A stretch of DNA of 64,000 nt from Shinella zoogloeoides (GTDB lineage: Bacteria > Pseudomonadota > Alphaproteobacteria > Rhizobiales > Rhizobiaceae): positions 1,997,501 to 2,061,500 of the forward strand of contig NZ_CP093528.1 of the NCBI RefSeq assembly GCF_022682305.1, given 5' to 3'. The position numbers were made by a program, and so were the translations under genes. A model generated the notes under the pieces. The model was not told where the DNA came from, did not search any database, and saw nothing but the letters and a program-made list of their open reading frames with translations. Shown one piece after another: positions 8,805 through 18,258 of this stretch; the stretch's first letter is position 1; the number at the start of each line of letters is the position of its first letter.

Positions 8805-9821
8805 TTACGAACGGTTGCTGACGCCCGCCTGAACGAAGGTCGCCATGCCGGAATGGCAGGCCGCCGCCGACTTGACGATGCCGGCCGCCAGTGCCGCGCC
8901 GGTGCCCTCGCCCAACCGCATGCCGAGCGCCAGCAGAGGTGTCTTGCCGAGTTTCTCGATCGACTTCAGATGCCCCGGCTCAGCCGAGACGTGACCGATC
9001 AGGCAATGGTCGAGCGCCGAGGGATTGGCCGCGCGAAGAATGGCGCCGGCCGCCGTCGCCACATAGCCGTCGATGATGACGGGAATCTTCTGCATGCGCG
9101 CGGCAAGGATCGCGCCGGCCATGGCCGCGATCTCACGGCCGCCGAGGCGGCGCAGCACTTCCAGCGGATCGGAGAGATGGTCGCGGTGCAGTTCGACGGC
9201 CTTCTTCACGGCCGCGACCTTGCGCTGCAACACCTCGCCCTCCGACCCGGTGCCCGGGCCGACCCATTCTTCCGCCGTGCCGCCGTAGAGCGCCAGGTTG
9301 ATCGCCGCTGCGATGGTCGTGTTGCCGATGCCCATTTCGCCGATGCACAGGAGGTCCGTGCCGCCGGCGACGGCTTCCATGCCGAAAGCCATGGTGGCGG
9401 CGCAGTCACGCTCCGAAAGCGCGGCTTCCTCGGTGATATCGGCCGTCGGATAGTCGAGCGCAAGGTCGAAGACCTTGAGGCCGAGGTCGTGCGTCACGCA
9501 GATCTGGTTGATCGCCGCGCCACCGGCCGCGAAGTTCTCCACCATCTGTGCCGTGACGGAGGACGGATAGGGCGTGATGCCCTGTTTCGTGACACCATGG
9601 TTGCCGGCGAAGATGGCGACCAGCGGGCGCGTCACGGCCGGCGCGCGGCCCGTCCAGGCTGCGAGCCAGAAGGCGATCTCCTCCAGCCGGCCGAGCGCAC
9701 CCGGCGGCTTGGTGAGCTGCGAATCCCGTTCGCGCGCGGCCACCAGTGCGGCCGAATCAGGGCCGGGAAGGTTGCGCAGCAATTCACGGAAATCATCGAA
9801 CGGCAGGCCGCTGGCACTCAT
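8805..9821 (-). CDS. cobT: Nicotinate-nucleotide-dimethylbenzimidazole phosphoribosyltransferase
   Basis: 338 aa cytosolic enzyme that joins 5,6-dimethylbenzimidazole to nicotinate mononucleotide to make alpha-ribazole phosphate for the lower ligand of cobalamin. Diagnostic stretches: TKPPGALGRLEEIA, FAGNHGVTKQGITPYPS, GEMGIGNTTIAAA and the C-terminal LGMRLGEGTGAALA containing the catalytic Glu. Full length. The gene is called cobU in the Pseudomonas denitrificans nomenclature used for many rhizobia. Divergent from cobS, with 188 bp between. Confidence 0.93.
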   Translation of the reverse strand: MSASGLPFDDFRELLRNLPGPDSAALVAARERDSQLTKPPGALGRLEEIAFWLAAWTGRAPAVTRPLVAIFAGNHGVTKQGITPYPSSVTAQMVENFAAGGAAINQICVTHDLGLKVFDLALDYPTADITEEAALSERDCAATMAFGMEAVAGGTDLLCIGEMGIGNTTIAAAINLALYGGTAEEWVGPGTGSEGEVLQRKVAAVKKAVELHRDHLSDPLEVLRRLGGREIAAMAGAILAARMQKIPVIIDGYVATAAGAILRAANPSALDHCLIGHVSAEPGHLKSIEKLGKTPLLALGMRLGEGTGAALAAGIVKSAAACHSGMATFVQAGVSNRS

Positions 9822-9885
9822 CTTGGGGAATTCCTTGCTTGGGGCTTTTCAAAGGCGGGTCTCTGGTGTCGTCGGCAGTCTTTTC

Positions 9886-9933
9886 CGCAATCGCGGACGC
9901 AAAACCGCTGCGCACTTTTGCTGGAACTGCTTA
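9886..9933. repeat. Rhizobial extragenic palindrome, copy 1
   Basis: Contains ACGCAAAACCGCTGCGCA followed by CTTTTGCTGGAA; GCAAAA and TTTTGC can pair. Nearly identical cores occur at about 16201-16240 and 29063-29106. It sits in the divergent cobT-cobS spacer (9822-10009). I found no cobalamin-riboswitch B12 box there and no other feature. Confidence 0.65.
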
Positions 9934-10009
9934 ATAGAGCGAGGGCGCGAATCCGACAACCGCATTTGCGGCGGCCACCGTCGCCTTTCGCCAGGAGGGG
10001 ATTTTCAAG

Positions 10010-10792
10010 GTGGGTATACGGGACTTCATCGACGACACGGCGCGCTCCGTCGCCTTCCTTTCGCGCGTGCCGATGCCGCAGCGCCATTTCATCGGCTATG
10101 ATGGAAGGCTGTCGCGCGCGGTGCGGGCATTCCCGCTCGCCGGCGTGCTGATCGTGCTGCCGGCGGCAGCGCTCGCCGCCATGCTCTCGGCCCTCCACGC
10201 ACCGCCTTCCCTTCTCGCCATTGCCACCCTCGCCCTGCAGGTGCTCGTGACCGGCGCGCTGCACGAGGACGGGCTTTCCGACAGCGCCGACGGCATCGGC
10301 GGCGGGCGGGATCGCGACAGCGCGCTCGCCATCATGAAGGACAGCCGCGCCGGCTCCTACGGCGTCGTGGCGCTCATCCTCTCCTTCGGCCTGCGCGCCG
10401 CCGCCATCGCCGCGCTCGCGGCGGCCCTCACCCCGTCCGGCCTCGGCATGGCGCTGCTGGCCGTCGCCGCCGCCAGCCGCACCGCCATGGTCTGGCACTG
10501 GTCGCTGCTGCCGCCCGCCCGCCGCGACGGCGTCGCCGCCTCGGTCGGCGAGCCGGAAAACCGCGCGACGCTCCTCGCGCTTGCCAGCGGCATCGGGATA
10601 TCCGCCCTGCTGCTCCTGCCGCACGGCACGCTGGCTTCCTTCGTCCTCGCATCCGCCGCTGCCGTGATCGCCGTGCTCGTCTTCAACCGTATTGCGCTGC
10701 GCAAGATCGGCGGCCATACGGGCGACACGATCGGCGCGACGCAGCAACTCGCGGAAATGTCGGTGCTCTTCGCCCTTGCCTTGGCGCTTTGA
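10010..10792 (+). CDS. cobS: Adenosylcobinamide-GDP ribazoletransferase (cobalamin synthase)
   Basis: 260 aa polytopic inner-membrane enzyme (CobS; CobV in P. denitrificans nomenclature) that condenses adenosylcobinamide-GDP with alpha-ribazole in the last step of cobalamin synthesis. The Mg-binding signature HEDGLSDSADGIGGG and the following DRDSALAIMKDSRAGSYG are intact, with hydrophobic helices after them. It starts at GTG 10010, with AGGAGGGG 9 bases upstream. Together with cobT it covers nucleotide-loop assembly; cobU/cobP and other cob genes are not in the window. Confidence 0.93.
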   Translation: MGIRDFIDDTARSVAFLSRVPMPQRHFIGYDGRLSRAVRAFPLAGVLIVLPAAALAAMLSALHAPPSLLAIATLALQVLVTGALHEDGLSDSADGIGGGRDRDSALAIMKDSRAGSYGVVALILSFGLRAAAIAALAAALTPSGLGMALLAVAAASRTAMVWHWSLLPPARRDGVAASVGEPENRATLLALASGIGISALLLLPHGTLASFVLASAAAVIAVLVFNRIALRKIGGHTGDTIGATQQLAEMSVLFALALAL

Positions 10793-10830
10793 GCCGCCGA
10801 TATAGAGAGAAGACCAGCACCGGAGACCCG

Positions 10831-11052
10831 ATGGAATCGCCCTGCATTCTCGTCTGTTCGATCGACATGGTGACCGGATACTGTTTCGGCTGCGGCCGCA
10901 CGCGCGACGAAATCGGCGCCTGGACGCTCTACACACCGGAAGAGCGCCGCGCGATCATGGCCGAACTGCCCGCCCGGCTCGAAACCGTCGAGCGCAAGCC
11001 GCGGCGTGAGACCCGGCGGGCGCGCATGGCACGGGAGCGCGGCGAGGCATGA
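10831..11052 (+). CDS. DUF1289 small Cys-containing protein
   Basis: 73 aa. Pattern SPCILVCSIDMVTGYCFGCGRT supplies four cysteines in the typical DUF1289 arrangement (CxxxC ... CxxC), suggesting metal or Fe-S binding; the C-terminal third is strongly basic (RKPRRETRRARMARE). Function unknown. ATG 10831 is preceded by GGAG. The stop overlaps the aspartic protease start by 4 bases, so the pair is coupled. Confidence 0.75.
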   Translation: MESPCILVCSIDMVTGYCFGCGRTRDEIGAWTLYTPEERRAIMAELPARLETVERKPRRETRRARMARERGEA

Positions 11053-11747
11053 GGCTCTATATCCTTCTCGGCATTCTCGCAGCGGGCCTTGCCCTTCTCA
11101 TCCTCAACCATGACGGCGGGCGCACGCTCGGCCTCGACAACAACGATTTCGGCCGCCTCGTCACCCTTTCGGCCATCGGCACGATGATGGCGGCCGGCAT
11201 CCTGGCGAGCCGCCGCCAATGGGGCGAGAGCCTGCGCCAGGCCGCCATCTGGCTGGTCCTCATCCTCGCGCTCGCCACTGCCTATCTCTATCGCTTCGAC
11301 CTGCAGGAAATCGGCAACCGCCTGACTGCCGGCCTGATCCCCGGCCGCGCCGTCGTGACGACCAATGCCGGGGGTGAGGAAATCCTCGTCATCCACAAGG
11401 GCCTCTCCGGCCATTTCGAGGCGGACGTGACCATCGACGGCACGCCGCTGCGCATGCTGGTGGATACGGGGGCAAGCTCCGTGGTGCTTTCCTACGACGA
11501 CGCCATGCGCCTCGGCATAAACCCCGACAACCTCGTCTTCTCCATCGAGGTCTCCACTGCCAACGGCCGGGCGCGCGCCGCCCCGGTGACACTGCGCGAG
11601 GTCGCCATCGGCCCCATCCTGCGCGGCACGATCCGCGGCATGGTCACCGAACAGGGCCGCCTGGACCAGAGCCTTCTGGGCATGAGCTTCCTGGAAACCC
11701 TCGGCTCCATCGAGATCACACGGGACGAATTGCGGCTGAAGGACTGA
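11049..11747 (+). CDS. Membrane-anchored retropepsin-like aspartic protease (TIGR02281 type)
   Basis: 232 aa. Three N-terminal hydrophobic segments (residues 3-20, about 38-54, about 63-80) anchor a periplasmic clan AA protease domain of about 120 residues. The single catalytic motif LVDTGASSVVLS is intact and the C-terminal flap/partner segment QSLLGMSFLETLGSIEI is present; such enzymes act as dimers. Substrate unknown. Translationally coupled to the DUF1289 gene (ATGA). Confidence 0.82.
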   Translation: MRLYILLGILAAGLALLILNHDGGRTLGLDNNDFGRLVTLSAIGTMMAAGILASRRQWGESLRQAAIWLVLILALATAYLYRFDLQEIGNRLTAGLIPGRAVVTTNAGGEEILVIHKGLSGHFEADVTIDGTPLRMLVDTGASSVVLSYDDAMRLGINPDNLVFSIEVSTANGRARAAPVTLREVAIGPILRGTIRGMVTEQGRLDQSLLGMSFLETLGSIEITRDELRLKD

Positions 11748-11751
11748 TCCG

Positions 11752-12513
11752 TCAGTTCTTCAGCTTGTATCCCGTCTTGAATATCCAGGCCGTGATCGAC
11801 AGGCACACGATGAGGAAGCCGAGCACCGTCACGAGGCTGACGACGGGGTTCACGTCGGCGATCTCGAAGAAGCTCCAGCGGAAGCCGGAGACGAGATAGA
11901 GCACGGGATTGAAGTGGCTGACCGTCTGCCAGAAGGGCGGCAGCATCTCGATGGAATAGAAGCTGCCGCCGAGGAAGACGAGCGGCGGGATGATCAGCAT
12001 CGGGAAAAGGTTGAGCTGCTCGAAATCCTTCGCCCAGATGCCGATCATGAAACCGAACAGCGAGAAGCTGACGGCCGTCAGCACGAAGAACAGCACCATC
12101 ATGACCGGATGCTTGATCGAGATGTCGACGAAGAGCGATGCGGTGATGAGGATGATCGTACCGACGATCAGCCCCTTTGTCGCCGCCGCCCCGACATAGC
12201 CGATGACGATCTCGATCATCGAGATCGGCGAGGAGAGGATTTCGTAGATCGTGCCGGTGAATTTCGGGAAGTAGATGCCGAAGGAGCCGTTGCCGATGCA
12301 CTGGTTGAGCAGCGTCAGCATGATGAGGCCGGGCGCGATGAACGCGCCGTAGGACACGCCCTGCACCTCCTGCATACGCGAGCCGATCGCCGCGCCGAAG
12401 ACGATGAAATAGAGCGAGGTCGTGATGACGGGCGAGACGATGCTCTGCAGCAGCGTGCGGCGCGTGCGCGCCATCTCGAATGCATAGATGGACCTGATCG
12501 CCTCGAAGTTCAT
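11752..12513 (-). CDS. ABC-2 type transporter permease
   Basis: 253 aa membrane subunit with six hydrophobic segments, including the conserved ABC-2 region [31 protein letters not shown] and [19 protein letters not shown]. This is the NodJ/DrrB-type exporter family. ATG 12513 overlaps the stop of the ATPase gene upstream by 4 bases, giving a coupled two-gene exporter. Substrate unknown; drug, polysaccharide or lipid export are family possibilities. Confidence 0.87.
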   Translation of the reverse strand: MNFEAIRSIYAFEMARTRRTLLQSIVSPVITTSLYFIVFGAAIGSRMQEVQGVSYGAFIAPGLIMLTLLNQCIGNGSFGIYFPKFTGTIYEILSSPISMIEIVIGYVGAAATKGLIVGTIILITASLFVDISIKHPVMMVLFFVLTAVSFSLFGFMIGIWAKDFEQLNLFPMLIIPPLVFLGGSFYSIEMLPPFWQTVSHFNPVLYLVSGFRWSFFEIADVNPVVSLVTVLGFLIVCLSITAWIFKTGYKLKN

Positions 12514-13436
12514 TTGCCCTCTCCCACCAGTTCCACGAAAATGTCTTCCAGCGAACTTTGCTCGGTGGAGATGTCCTTGACCCGCAATCCGCACTGGGAG
12601 AGCGCGGAGAGCAGCGACGAGATTCCCGTCCGCTCACCGGACGAATCGAATTCATAGACGAGCCGGTGGCCCTCGCCGGACAGCGTCAGCCCATAGGGCG
12701 ACAGCGCGTCGGGAATGGCGGCGACGGGTTCGGCAAGCTCGACGGTCATCTGTTTGCGGCCGAGCTTGGCCATCAGCGCCTTCTTCTCCTCCACCAGAAG
12801 AATCTGCCCGTGGTTGATGACACCGATGCGGTCGGCGATTTCCTCGGCTTCCTCGATATAATGCGTCGTCAGGATGATCGTGACGCCGGAGGCGCGCAGG
12901 CGCTCGACGAGCTGCCACATGTCCTTGCGCAGCGACACGTCCACGCCCGCCGTCGGCTCGTCGAGGAACAGCACCTTCGGCTCGTAGGACAGCGCCTTGG
13001 CGATCAGCACGCGCCGGCGCATGCCGCCCGAAAGGTGGCGCAGCACCGTGTCCTTCTTGTCGTAGAGCGAGAGGTCCTTCAGGATGCGCTCGATCAGCGC
13101 CGGGTCCGGCTTGCAGCCGTGCAGGCCGCGCGAGAAGGCGACGGTGTTCCACACGGTCTCGAAGGCGTCGAGCGTCAATTCCTGCGGCACGAGGCCGATG
13201 ATGGACCGCGTCTTGCGATAGTCGCGCAGGATATCGTGCCCCGCCACCGTGACGCTGCCGCCGCTCGGCGTGACGATGCCGCAGATGATCGAGATCATCG
13301 TCGTCTTTCCCGCGCCGTTCGGCCCGAGCAGCGCGAGGATCTCGCCCTGCTCGATATCGAGATCGACGCCCTTCAGCGCCGTGAAGCCCGATGCGTAGCT
13401 CTTGGTGAGATTGCGAATGGAAACAATGGGCGCCAT
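12510..13436 (-). CDS. ABC transporter ATP-binding protein (exporter type)
   Basis: 308 aa nucleotide-binding subunit. Walker [10 protein letters not shown] (about residues 38-46), Q-loop in LVPQE, signature LSGGMRRR, Walker B VLFLDEPT and switch His in [12 protein letters not shown] are all intact. A C-terminal DrrA-like extension (about residues 220-308) ends [11 protein letters not shown]. It pairs with the overlapping ABC-2 permease. No clear ribosome site precedes ATG 13436. Confidence 0.88.
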   Translation of the reverse strand: MAPIVSIRNLTKSYASGFTALKGVDLDIEQGEILALLGPNGAGKTTMISIICGIVTPSGGSVTVAGHDILRDYRKTRSIIGLVPQELTLDAFETVWNTVAFSRGLHGCKPDPALIERILKDLSLYDKKDTVLRHLSGGMRRRVLIAKALSYEPKVLFLDEPTAGVDVSLRKDMWQLVERLRASGVTIILTTHYIEEAEEIADRIGVINHGQILLVEEKKALMAKLGRKQMTVELAEPVAAIPDALSPYGLTLSGEGHRLVYEFDSSGERTGISSLLSALSQCGLRVKDISTEQSSLEDIFVELVGEGK

Positions 13437-13529
13437 GGGAGGGTCCGGAAAGAGAAAGGTAGGTGCGGAAGGACACCCTATATGGCGTGCCCTTCGTCAA
13501 TTTTCACCTGCAGCGCGGAAAAAATTCGC

Positions 13530-14351
13530 TCATCCGTAGATGCTGACGAGGAAGCGCAGCGCCACCAGCAGAAGGAAGACGCCGAAGCCCACCTCGAGCT
13601 GCCGCTTGCTCATCGAATGCGCCAGTTTCACGCCCCAGGGCGTGACGACGAGGGCGATGGGCACGATGAGGGCGACGGCGATCCAGTTGATGAAGCCGGT
13701 GGAACCGGGCGGCAGGCCCGCCGCGCCCCAGCCGGCCCAGACATAGCCGACGATGCCGGGGATGGAGATGAGCACCCCGACGCCCGACGATGTCGCCACC
13801 GCCTGGTGGATCGGCCGGCCGAAGGAGGTCATGTAGGTGTTGTTGAGCACGCCGCCGCCGATGCCCATGAGGCCGGACAGGGTACCGATAACGACACCCG
13901 CGACCTGGTTGGCAAGGCCCGTCGGCAGCGTGTCGCCCACCCGCCAGCTCTCCCGGTTGAACAGCATGCGCAGCGCCACGAGCAGCGCGATGGCGACGAA
14001 GACCAGCCGCAGGCCGACGCTCGATATGACCGCCGCGATGACCGAGGCGAGCACCGCCCCGAGCGGCAGCGCGACGATCCAGCTCTTCAGCAGCGCGGTG
14101 TCTACCGCGCCGCGCTTGCGGTGCGAGGTGAAGGAGCGGATCGAGGTCGGCACGATGATGGCGATGGAGGTGCCGATGGAAAGATGCATGCGCACCGCCT
14201 CCGGCACGTCGAGATAGCCGAATACCTGATAGAAGACCGGCACCAGGATTGCCCCGCCACCAATGCCGAAGATGCCCGCCAGCAGGCCGGAAACCACCCC
14301 GGCGGCGGCGAGCGCGATGGCAAAGAGGACGAGGTCGGCGATGGGTGGCAT
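13530..14351 (-). CDS. TauE/SafE (TSUP) family anion exporter
   Basis: 273 aa, about eight membrane segments in two repeats, each carrying the glycine-rich family motif: GLLAGIFGIGGGAILVP (N-terminal half) and GTLSGLMGIGGGVLNNTYM (C-terminal half). Members move sulphite, sulphoacetate or other anions. Start placed at 14351 (MPPIADLVLF), removing an implausible basic leader. No sulphur genes are adjacent, so the substrate is open. Confidence 0.85.
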   Translation of the reverse strand: MPPIADLVLFAIALAAAGVVSGLLAGIFGIGGGAILVPVFYQVFGYLDVPEAVRMHLSIGTSIAIIVPTSIRSFTSHRKRGAVDTALLKSWIVALPLGAVLASVIAAVISSVGLRLVFVAIALLVALRMLFNRESWRVGDTLPTGLANQVAGVVIGTLSGLMGIGGGVLNNTYMTSFGRPIHQAVATSSGVGVLISIPGIVGYVWAGWGAAGLPPGSTGFINWIAVALIVPIALVVTPWGVKLAHSMSKRQLEVGFGVFLLLVALRFLVSIYG

Positions 14352-14439
14352 GGAAGGCTCCCGGCAGGATCGTCGCGCGGGGGCGACTCGCGAGAATTCG
14401 CGCGGACAGGCCGCCAACTGTCATCAAACCGTGATCGAT

Positions 14440-14690
14440 TTCAACCATTCTCCCGGCGAGACCGAGGGAACGGCCTGCGCCCCGCTCGCCGCTCTCCCCC
14501 CGCCGCCGCCCCCTCGGCGCCGGGCATCGGCCTCGCTCCGGCGGCCCCATCCGCCCGCTTCCTCCCCCCGGAAGCCCAGCATGCATCCTCGCCGGCGTCC
14601 CCCGGCGCGGATAACGGAATGTGACGTTCCAGGCAGAGCCACACGCAGCTGCCGCCCTTTTCTCGACCGGCGCCCCGCCGGTCTTTTTTT
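14440..14690 (+). ncRNA. Candidate small RNA with C-rich loops and intrinsic terminator
   Basis: The 356-bp gap between the TauE gene and the extensin gene holds no convincing ORF. On the plus strand it ends in a strong intrinsic terminator that neither minus-strand neighbour needs. Upstream are hairpins with C-rich loops: 14501-14519, 14557-14575 (GCTTCC/GGAAGC, loop TCCCCCC) and 14590-14607 (CGCCGG/CCGGCG, loop CGTCCC). Loops of C/CU runs can pair with Shine-Dalgarno sequences, as in known rhizobial trans-acting sRNAs. The 5' end is a guess; no clear promoter was recognised. Confidence 0.45.
14665..14690 (+). terminator. Rho-independent terminator of the candidate sRNA
   Basis: GACCGGC/GCCGGTC stem, 5-base loop, then seven T on the plus strand. 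The minus strand has no T-run after the stem, so it acts in the plus direction although both flanking genes are on the minus strand. Confidence 0.8.
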
Positions 14691-14707
14691 GCCCATCCGT
14701 CAGGCGT

Positions 14708-15919
14708 TTACAGGCTGCAATGCCGGTAGCCGGACCTGCGCGCGCGCAGGTCGAAATGGAAGTGGTCCTTGTGGAAGCGGTCGCTGCCGGGACCGAGCAC
14801 GGTGGAGAAGTATTTGCAGCTATCGCCGCGCACCGATTTCAAAAGCCCCTTCTCCCGGAAGGCGAAGAAGCCTTTCTTCTCGATGACGATGGTCTTGCCG
14901 GTCTTCAGCACGATCTTGCCGACGTCGATGGCGTTGCCCTTGGCATGCTCCGACATGGCCGCCCCTTTCTGCGAATTCATGGTGCGGCAGGAATAGGACG
15001 ACATCTGGTGGATGGCGGAAACGCCGGAGAGATAACGCGTGCGGGTGGACGGCACGAGCTCCTGCTTCACCCAGCGCGCAAAGGCTTCCGTGATCTGGCA
15101 GTTGACCTGCGCGGCCGGCTTGATCTGGATGCCGCCGGAAAGGCCGGAAAGCTCCACCGGCCAGTCGATGCCGCAGGAACGGCCGCGGGAAATGCGCGGC
15201 ACGTCGCGGAATTTCACGCCGAGCTTCACCAGCCGTTGCCGGCAGGCCCTTTCCGAGGCCGGCATGCCGCCCATCGTTTCCGGCACCTGCATCGGATTGT
15301 TGAGCCGCGGCAGGAAGGCGACCTCATCTCCCTCCACCGCCTGCCGGCGACGGGTCGCCGCCTTGTCCGGCACGCGCAGATAGCCACCGCTCTCCGCCGC
15401 GCCAAGTTCCGCGCCACCCTCGGACATCGGGATCGGCTGGCCGACCTGCTGCGGCGTATCCGTGCCGATGCCGCCGACGACCACCTGGCTGGCACTGCCC
15501 TCGGCGATCTCGTTGGCCTGCGCCTCCGCAAGCCCCTCGACGCGCCCGACGCCCAGTCCCTCGTCCATGTTGACGCCGCCCTCGGGCACGGTGAGCACGC
15601 CGGAGGACGCCTGTACAGGCTCGGAAATGCCCATCGCCTCGTCGCTGTCGATCATCGGCAGGCGCTTCTGCTGGCGTGCGGGCGCCGCCATGGCGGCCCG
15701 TCCGGCGGGTTCGCTGGAGACATAGGCGGCATCGCCGCCGGTATCGCCCACCTCGCCGGCGGGCACACGGGAAATGACCTCGACTGGCTGGATGGCGCTG
15801 ACGCCGCCGCCGTCGATATCGTCGGGCGGCATCAGGCCGCCGGAGCAGGCAGCCAGCATCGCCGGGGCGAGAAGCAGCCCGAGCGGCCTGCGGAGACGAG
15901 AAACAAACGCAATACCCAT
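14708..15919 (-). CDS. Extensin-family C-terminal domain lipoprotein
   Basis: 403 aa from ATG 15919 (GGAAG upstream). The N-terminus is a lipoprotein signal peptide (RLRRPLGLLLAPAMLAACSGG, lipobox LAAC), so it should be lipid-anchored to the cell envelope. Residues from about 30 to 200 are low-complexity. The C-terminal 200 residues form the extensin-like domain (ERACRQRLVKLGVKF, SCGIDWPVELSGL, MSEHAKGNAIDVGKI, ending FHKDHFHFDLRARR), whose His/Asp pattern resembles D-Ala-D-Ala carboxypeptidase-like metallopeptidases. A cell-wall role is inference. Confidence 0.82.
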   Translation of the reverse strand: MGIAFVSRLRRPLGLLLAPAMLAACSGGLMPPDDIDGGGVSAIQPVEVISRVPAGEVGDTGGDAAYVSSEPAGRAAMAAPARQQKRLPMIDSDEAMGISEPVQASSGVLTVPEGGVNMDEGLGVGRVEGLAEAQANEIAEGSASQVVVGGIGTDTPQQVGQPIPMSEGGAELGAAESGGYLRVPDKAATRRRQAVEGDEVAFLPRLNNPMQVPETMGGMPASERACRQRLVKLGVKFRDVPRISRGRSCGIDWPVELSGLSGGIQIKPAAQVNCQITEAFARWVKQELVPSTRTRYLSGVSAIHQMSSYSCRTMNSQKGAAMSEHAKGNAIDVGKIVLKTGKTIVIEKKGFFAFREKGLLKSVRGDSCKYFSTVLGPGSDRFHKDHFHFDLRARRSGYRHCSL

Positions 15920-16112
15920 TGTCACTTCCGCCCGGCGGCCGGTTCCGCCCGATGCGGTTCCCGGTTGCACACGTTCATGTCCGGCAATGGTGCAGGCCGC
16001 TTTTGTCCGCATTCGGACGGAAGCGGCGCAAAATCCGCACCGCAGGCCGAAGCCCTGCATTTCCAGAGGATTTTGTCGCAACAGGGTAAAGGAATGGTTC
16101 CCGCCGGATGCG

Positions 16113-16141
16113 AAAACCCCGGCGCCTGGTAAGCGCCGGGG
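16113..16141 (-). terminator. Probable terminator downstream of the chemoreceptor gene
   Basis: CCCCGGCGC/GCGCCGGGG, a 9-bp perfect stem with a 7-base loop. Read on the minus strand it is followed by TTTTC, placing a terminator about 100 bases past the chemoreceptor stop. The rest of 15920-16241 holds the extensin promoter region and the palindromic repeat. Confidence 0.65.
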
Positions 16142-16170
16142 TGAGGATTGGCGCAATGCGCCCGGTCTCT

Positions 16171-16245
16171 GGAGCATTTCCGCTTGTCATCGGATCGTAT
16201 CTCCGGACGCAAAACCGCTACGCGCTTTTGCTGGAAATACTCTAG
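16171..16245. repeat. Rhizobial extragenic palindrome, copy 2 (full-length form)
   Basis: Longest of the three copies: outer arms GAGCATTTCC and GGAAATACTC (one mismatch) enclose the common core CGGACGCAAAACCGCT ... CGCTTTTGCTGG. The right end overlaps the stop codon of the chemoreceptor gene. Confidence 0.7.
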
Positions 16246-18086
16246 GCGACGCGCCTCCGCTGGTCCGGCGCGGCTGCGTTCAGACGGAAATTCCCCAGCA
16301 GCGCGCGCAGGTGCTCGCTCTCCCGGGTCAGCGTCTGGCCGGCCGCATTGGTCTCTTCCACCATGGCGGCGTTCTGCTGGGTCATCTGGTCCATCTGGTT
16401 GACGGCCGTGTTGACCTCGGCAAGGCCCGTCGCCTGTTCGCGGGCGGAGGTGGCGATGGACGTCACCTGCTCGTTGACCCGGTTCACCAGGGTCTCGATC
16501 TCGGTCAGCGCATCGCCCGTCGAGCGCACCAGCGAGACACCCGTGCCGACTTCGGCGGCCGAATTGCCGATGAGGCCCTTGATCTCCTTGGCCGCATTGG
16601 CCGAACGCTGGGCAAGCTCGCGCACCTCCTGTGCGACCACCGCAAAGCCCCTGCCCGCCTCGCCCGCCCGCGCCGCCTCGACGCCGGCATTGAGCGCCAG
16701 AAGATTGGTCTGGAAGGCGATCTCGTCGATGACGCCGATGATCTGGCTGATGCGGCTGGAAGCGTCCTCGATGCGGCTCATCGCGGCAACGGCGTCGCGC
16801 ACGATGGTGCCGGAGCGGCTCGTCGATTGCGTCGTCTCGGTCACCATGCGGCTTGCCTCGGCGGCGCGGTCGGAGGCATTGCGCACCGTCGCGGTGATCT
16901 CGTCGAGCGCCGCCGCGGTCTCCTCGAGGGAAGCGGCCTGCTGCTCGGTGCGGTGCGACAGGTTGTTGGCCGCCTCCGCGATGCCCGAGGCGCTGCCGTG
17001 CACGATGTCGGTGGAGCGGGCAATGGCGTCGATGACGCTGGAAAGCGCATCCACCGCACGGTTGAAGTCTTCGCGGAGCTTCGCATATTCCGGCGCGATG
17101 GCGTCGATGGAGACCGTGAGGTCGCCGTTCGCAAGGCGCTCAAGCGCCTCACCGACCGTGTGCATGGCGTCCGCCTGGGTCTGGCTGACGGAGCGCTGGC
17201 GGCGTTCGCCCTCGCTGCGTTCGGCATCAAGCCGCGCCTGCTGCTCGCCCTCGCGGATGCGCAGTTCCGCGCGCTCGGCGACGGAATCGCGCAGGATAGA
17301 GACCACCTTCGCCATCTCGCCGATCTCGTCCTTGCGGTCGGTCTCCGGCACCTCGCTGGAAACGTCCTCCTCGGCGATGGCCTGCATGGAGGCGTTGAGC
17401 CTGAGGATCGGCCGGGTCACGCTCTTCACGATGGCGTAGGCGGCCAGGATGATGGCAAGGCCGCCGCCGGCGAGGATGATCGCCATGCCGATGGCGTTGC
17501 GGCGGAACATGGCCGCGAGATCGTCCGCGTAGACGCCGGTGCCGACGATCCAGCCCCAGGGCGCGAAGCCGGCGACATGCGAATATTTCAGCACCGGCTC
17601 CTCGAAGCCCGGCTTCGGCCAGTAGTAGTCGACAAAATCCTGCCCGGTGGGGCTGGCCTTCACGGCCTTCACGAACTCGGTGAAGATATGCTTGCCCGTC
17701 GGGTCCGCCATGCCGGACTGGTCCGTGCCGTCGAGCGCCGGCTTGATCGGATGCATGACGATCACGGCGTTCATGTCGTTGATCCAGAAATAGCCGCTGT
17801 CCTCGTAACGCAACGCCCGCACGGCATCCTTCGCCCGCGCCTGCGCTTCCTCGCGCGTCAGCGTGCCGGCGGCCTCAAGCCCCTGGTAATACTTGAAGAG
17901 CGTCAGCATGTTCTCGTCCATGGCCGCGAGCTTGGACTTGCGCTCGGCGACCATCGCATCCTGATAGTGGTAAAGGCTGTAGACGAGCGCTGCGGCGAAG
18001 ATGGTCAAGGCGAGGCCGACAAGCAGCGACAGGCGCGTGGATATTCTGAAATTCTTCAACGGATTCTCCCCGACTTTCCAGAGCAT
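16242..18086 (-). CDS. Methyl-accepting chemotaxis protein with Cache sensor
   Basis: 614 aa from ATG 18086 (AAGG upstream; ATG 18131 lacks a ribosome site). TM1 about residues 17-37; periplasmic single-Cache domain about 40-185 ([31 protein letters not shown]); TM2 about 195-215; two HAMP-like stretches; cytoplasmic signalling domain with the conserved tip [20 protein letters not shown]. No C-terminal CheR/CheB-binding pentapeptide of the NWETF kind is seen. Probably senses small organic acids or similar ligands. Its stop lies inside a repetitive palindrome. No che genes nearby. Confidence 0.88.
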   Translation of the reverse strand: MLWKVGENPLKNFRISTRLSLLVGLALTIFAAALVYSLYHYQDAMVAERKSKLAAMDENMLTLFKYYQGLEAAGTLTREEAQARAKDAVRALRYEDSGYFWINDMNAVIVMHPIKPALDGTDQSGMADPTGKHIFTEFVKAVKASPTGQDFVDYYWPKPGFEEPVLKYSHVAGFAPWGWIVGTGVYADDLAAMFRRNAIGMAIILAGGGLAIILAAYAIVKSVTRPILRLNASMQAIAEEDVSSEVPETDRKDEIGEMAKVVSILRDSVAERAELRIREGEQQARLDAERSEGERRQRSVSQTQADAMHTVGEALERLANGDLTVSIDAIAPEYAKLREDFNRAVDALSSVIDAIARSTDIVHGSASGIAEAANNLSHRTEQQAASLEETAAALDEITATVRNASDRAAEASRMVTETTQSTSRSGTIVRDAVAAMSRIEDASSRISQIIGVIDEIAFQTNLLALNAGVEAARAGEAGRGFAVVAQEVRELAQRSANAAKEIKGLIGNSAAEVGTGVSLVRSTGDALTEIETLVNRVNEQVTSIATSAREQATGLAEVNTAVNQMDQMTQQNAAMVEETNAAGQTLTRESEHLRALLGNFRLNAAAPDQRRRVA

Positions 18087-18258
18087 GGCGCCCTTATCCG
18101 TTCGAAAATCCCGAAAACCTTTTAAGAACATCTAAAATTGCAATCATCAATTTTTAAAGGCGGAAGCGCCCGGAAAAGCCTTCCGTTACGGCACCCTGCC
18201 CCCTCTTTCTCCCGCGCGCGCATTCGGCTAGACCGGAGGAAAGAGGAGAGGATACCGC

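Noticed and set aside
9822-10009. Cobalamin riboswitch between cobT and cobS
   Set aside because: No B12-box or other conserved cobalamin-riboswitch segment found on either strand; the region holds a palindromic repeat instead.
14424-14696. Minus-strand ORF in the gap before the extensin gene
   Set aside because: Gly/Arg-rich low complexity, overlaps the plus-strand terminator hairpin, no ribosome site; better explained as non-coding.
15774-18125. A long plus-strand open frame opposite the chemoreceptor
   Set aside because: Covers the intergenic repeat and terminator as well; no motifs; antisense shadow.
18121-18136. Near-match to a CtrA box (TTAA-N7-TAAA) upstream of the chemoreceptor
   Set aside because: One half-site mismatched and in a locally AT-rich stretch; chance occurrence is likely.
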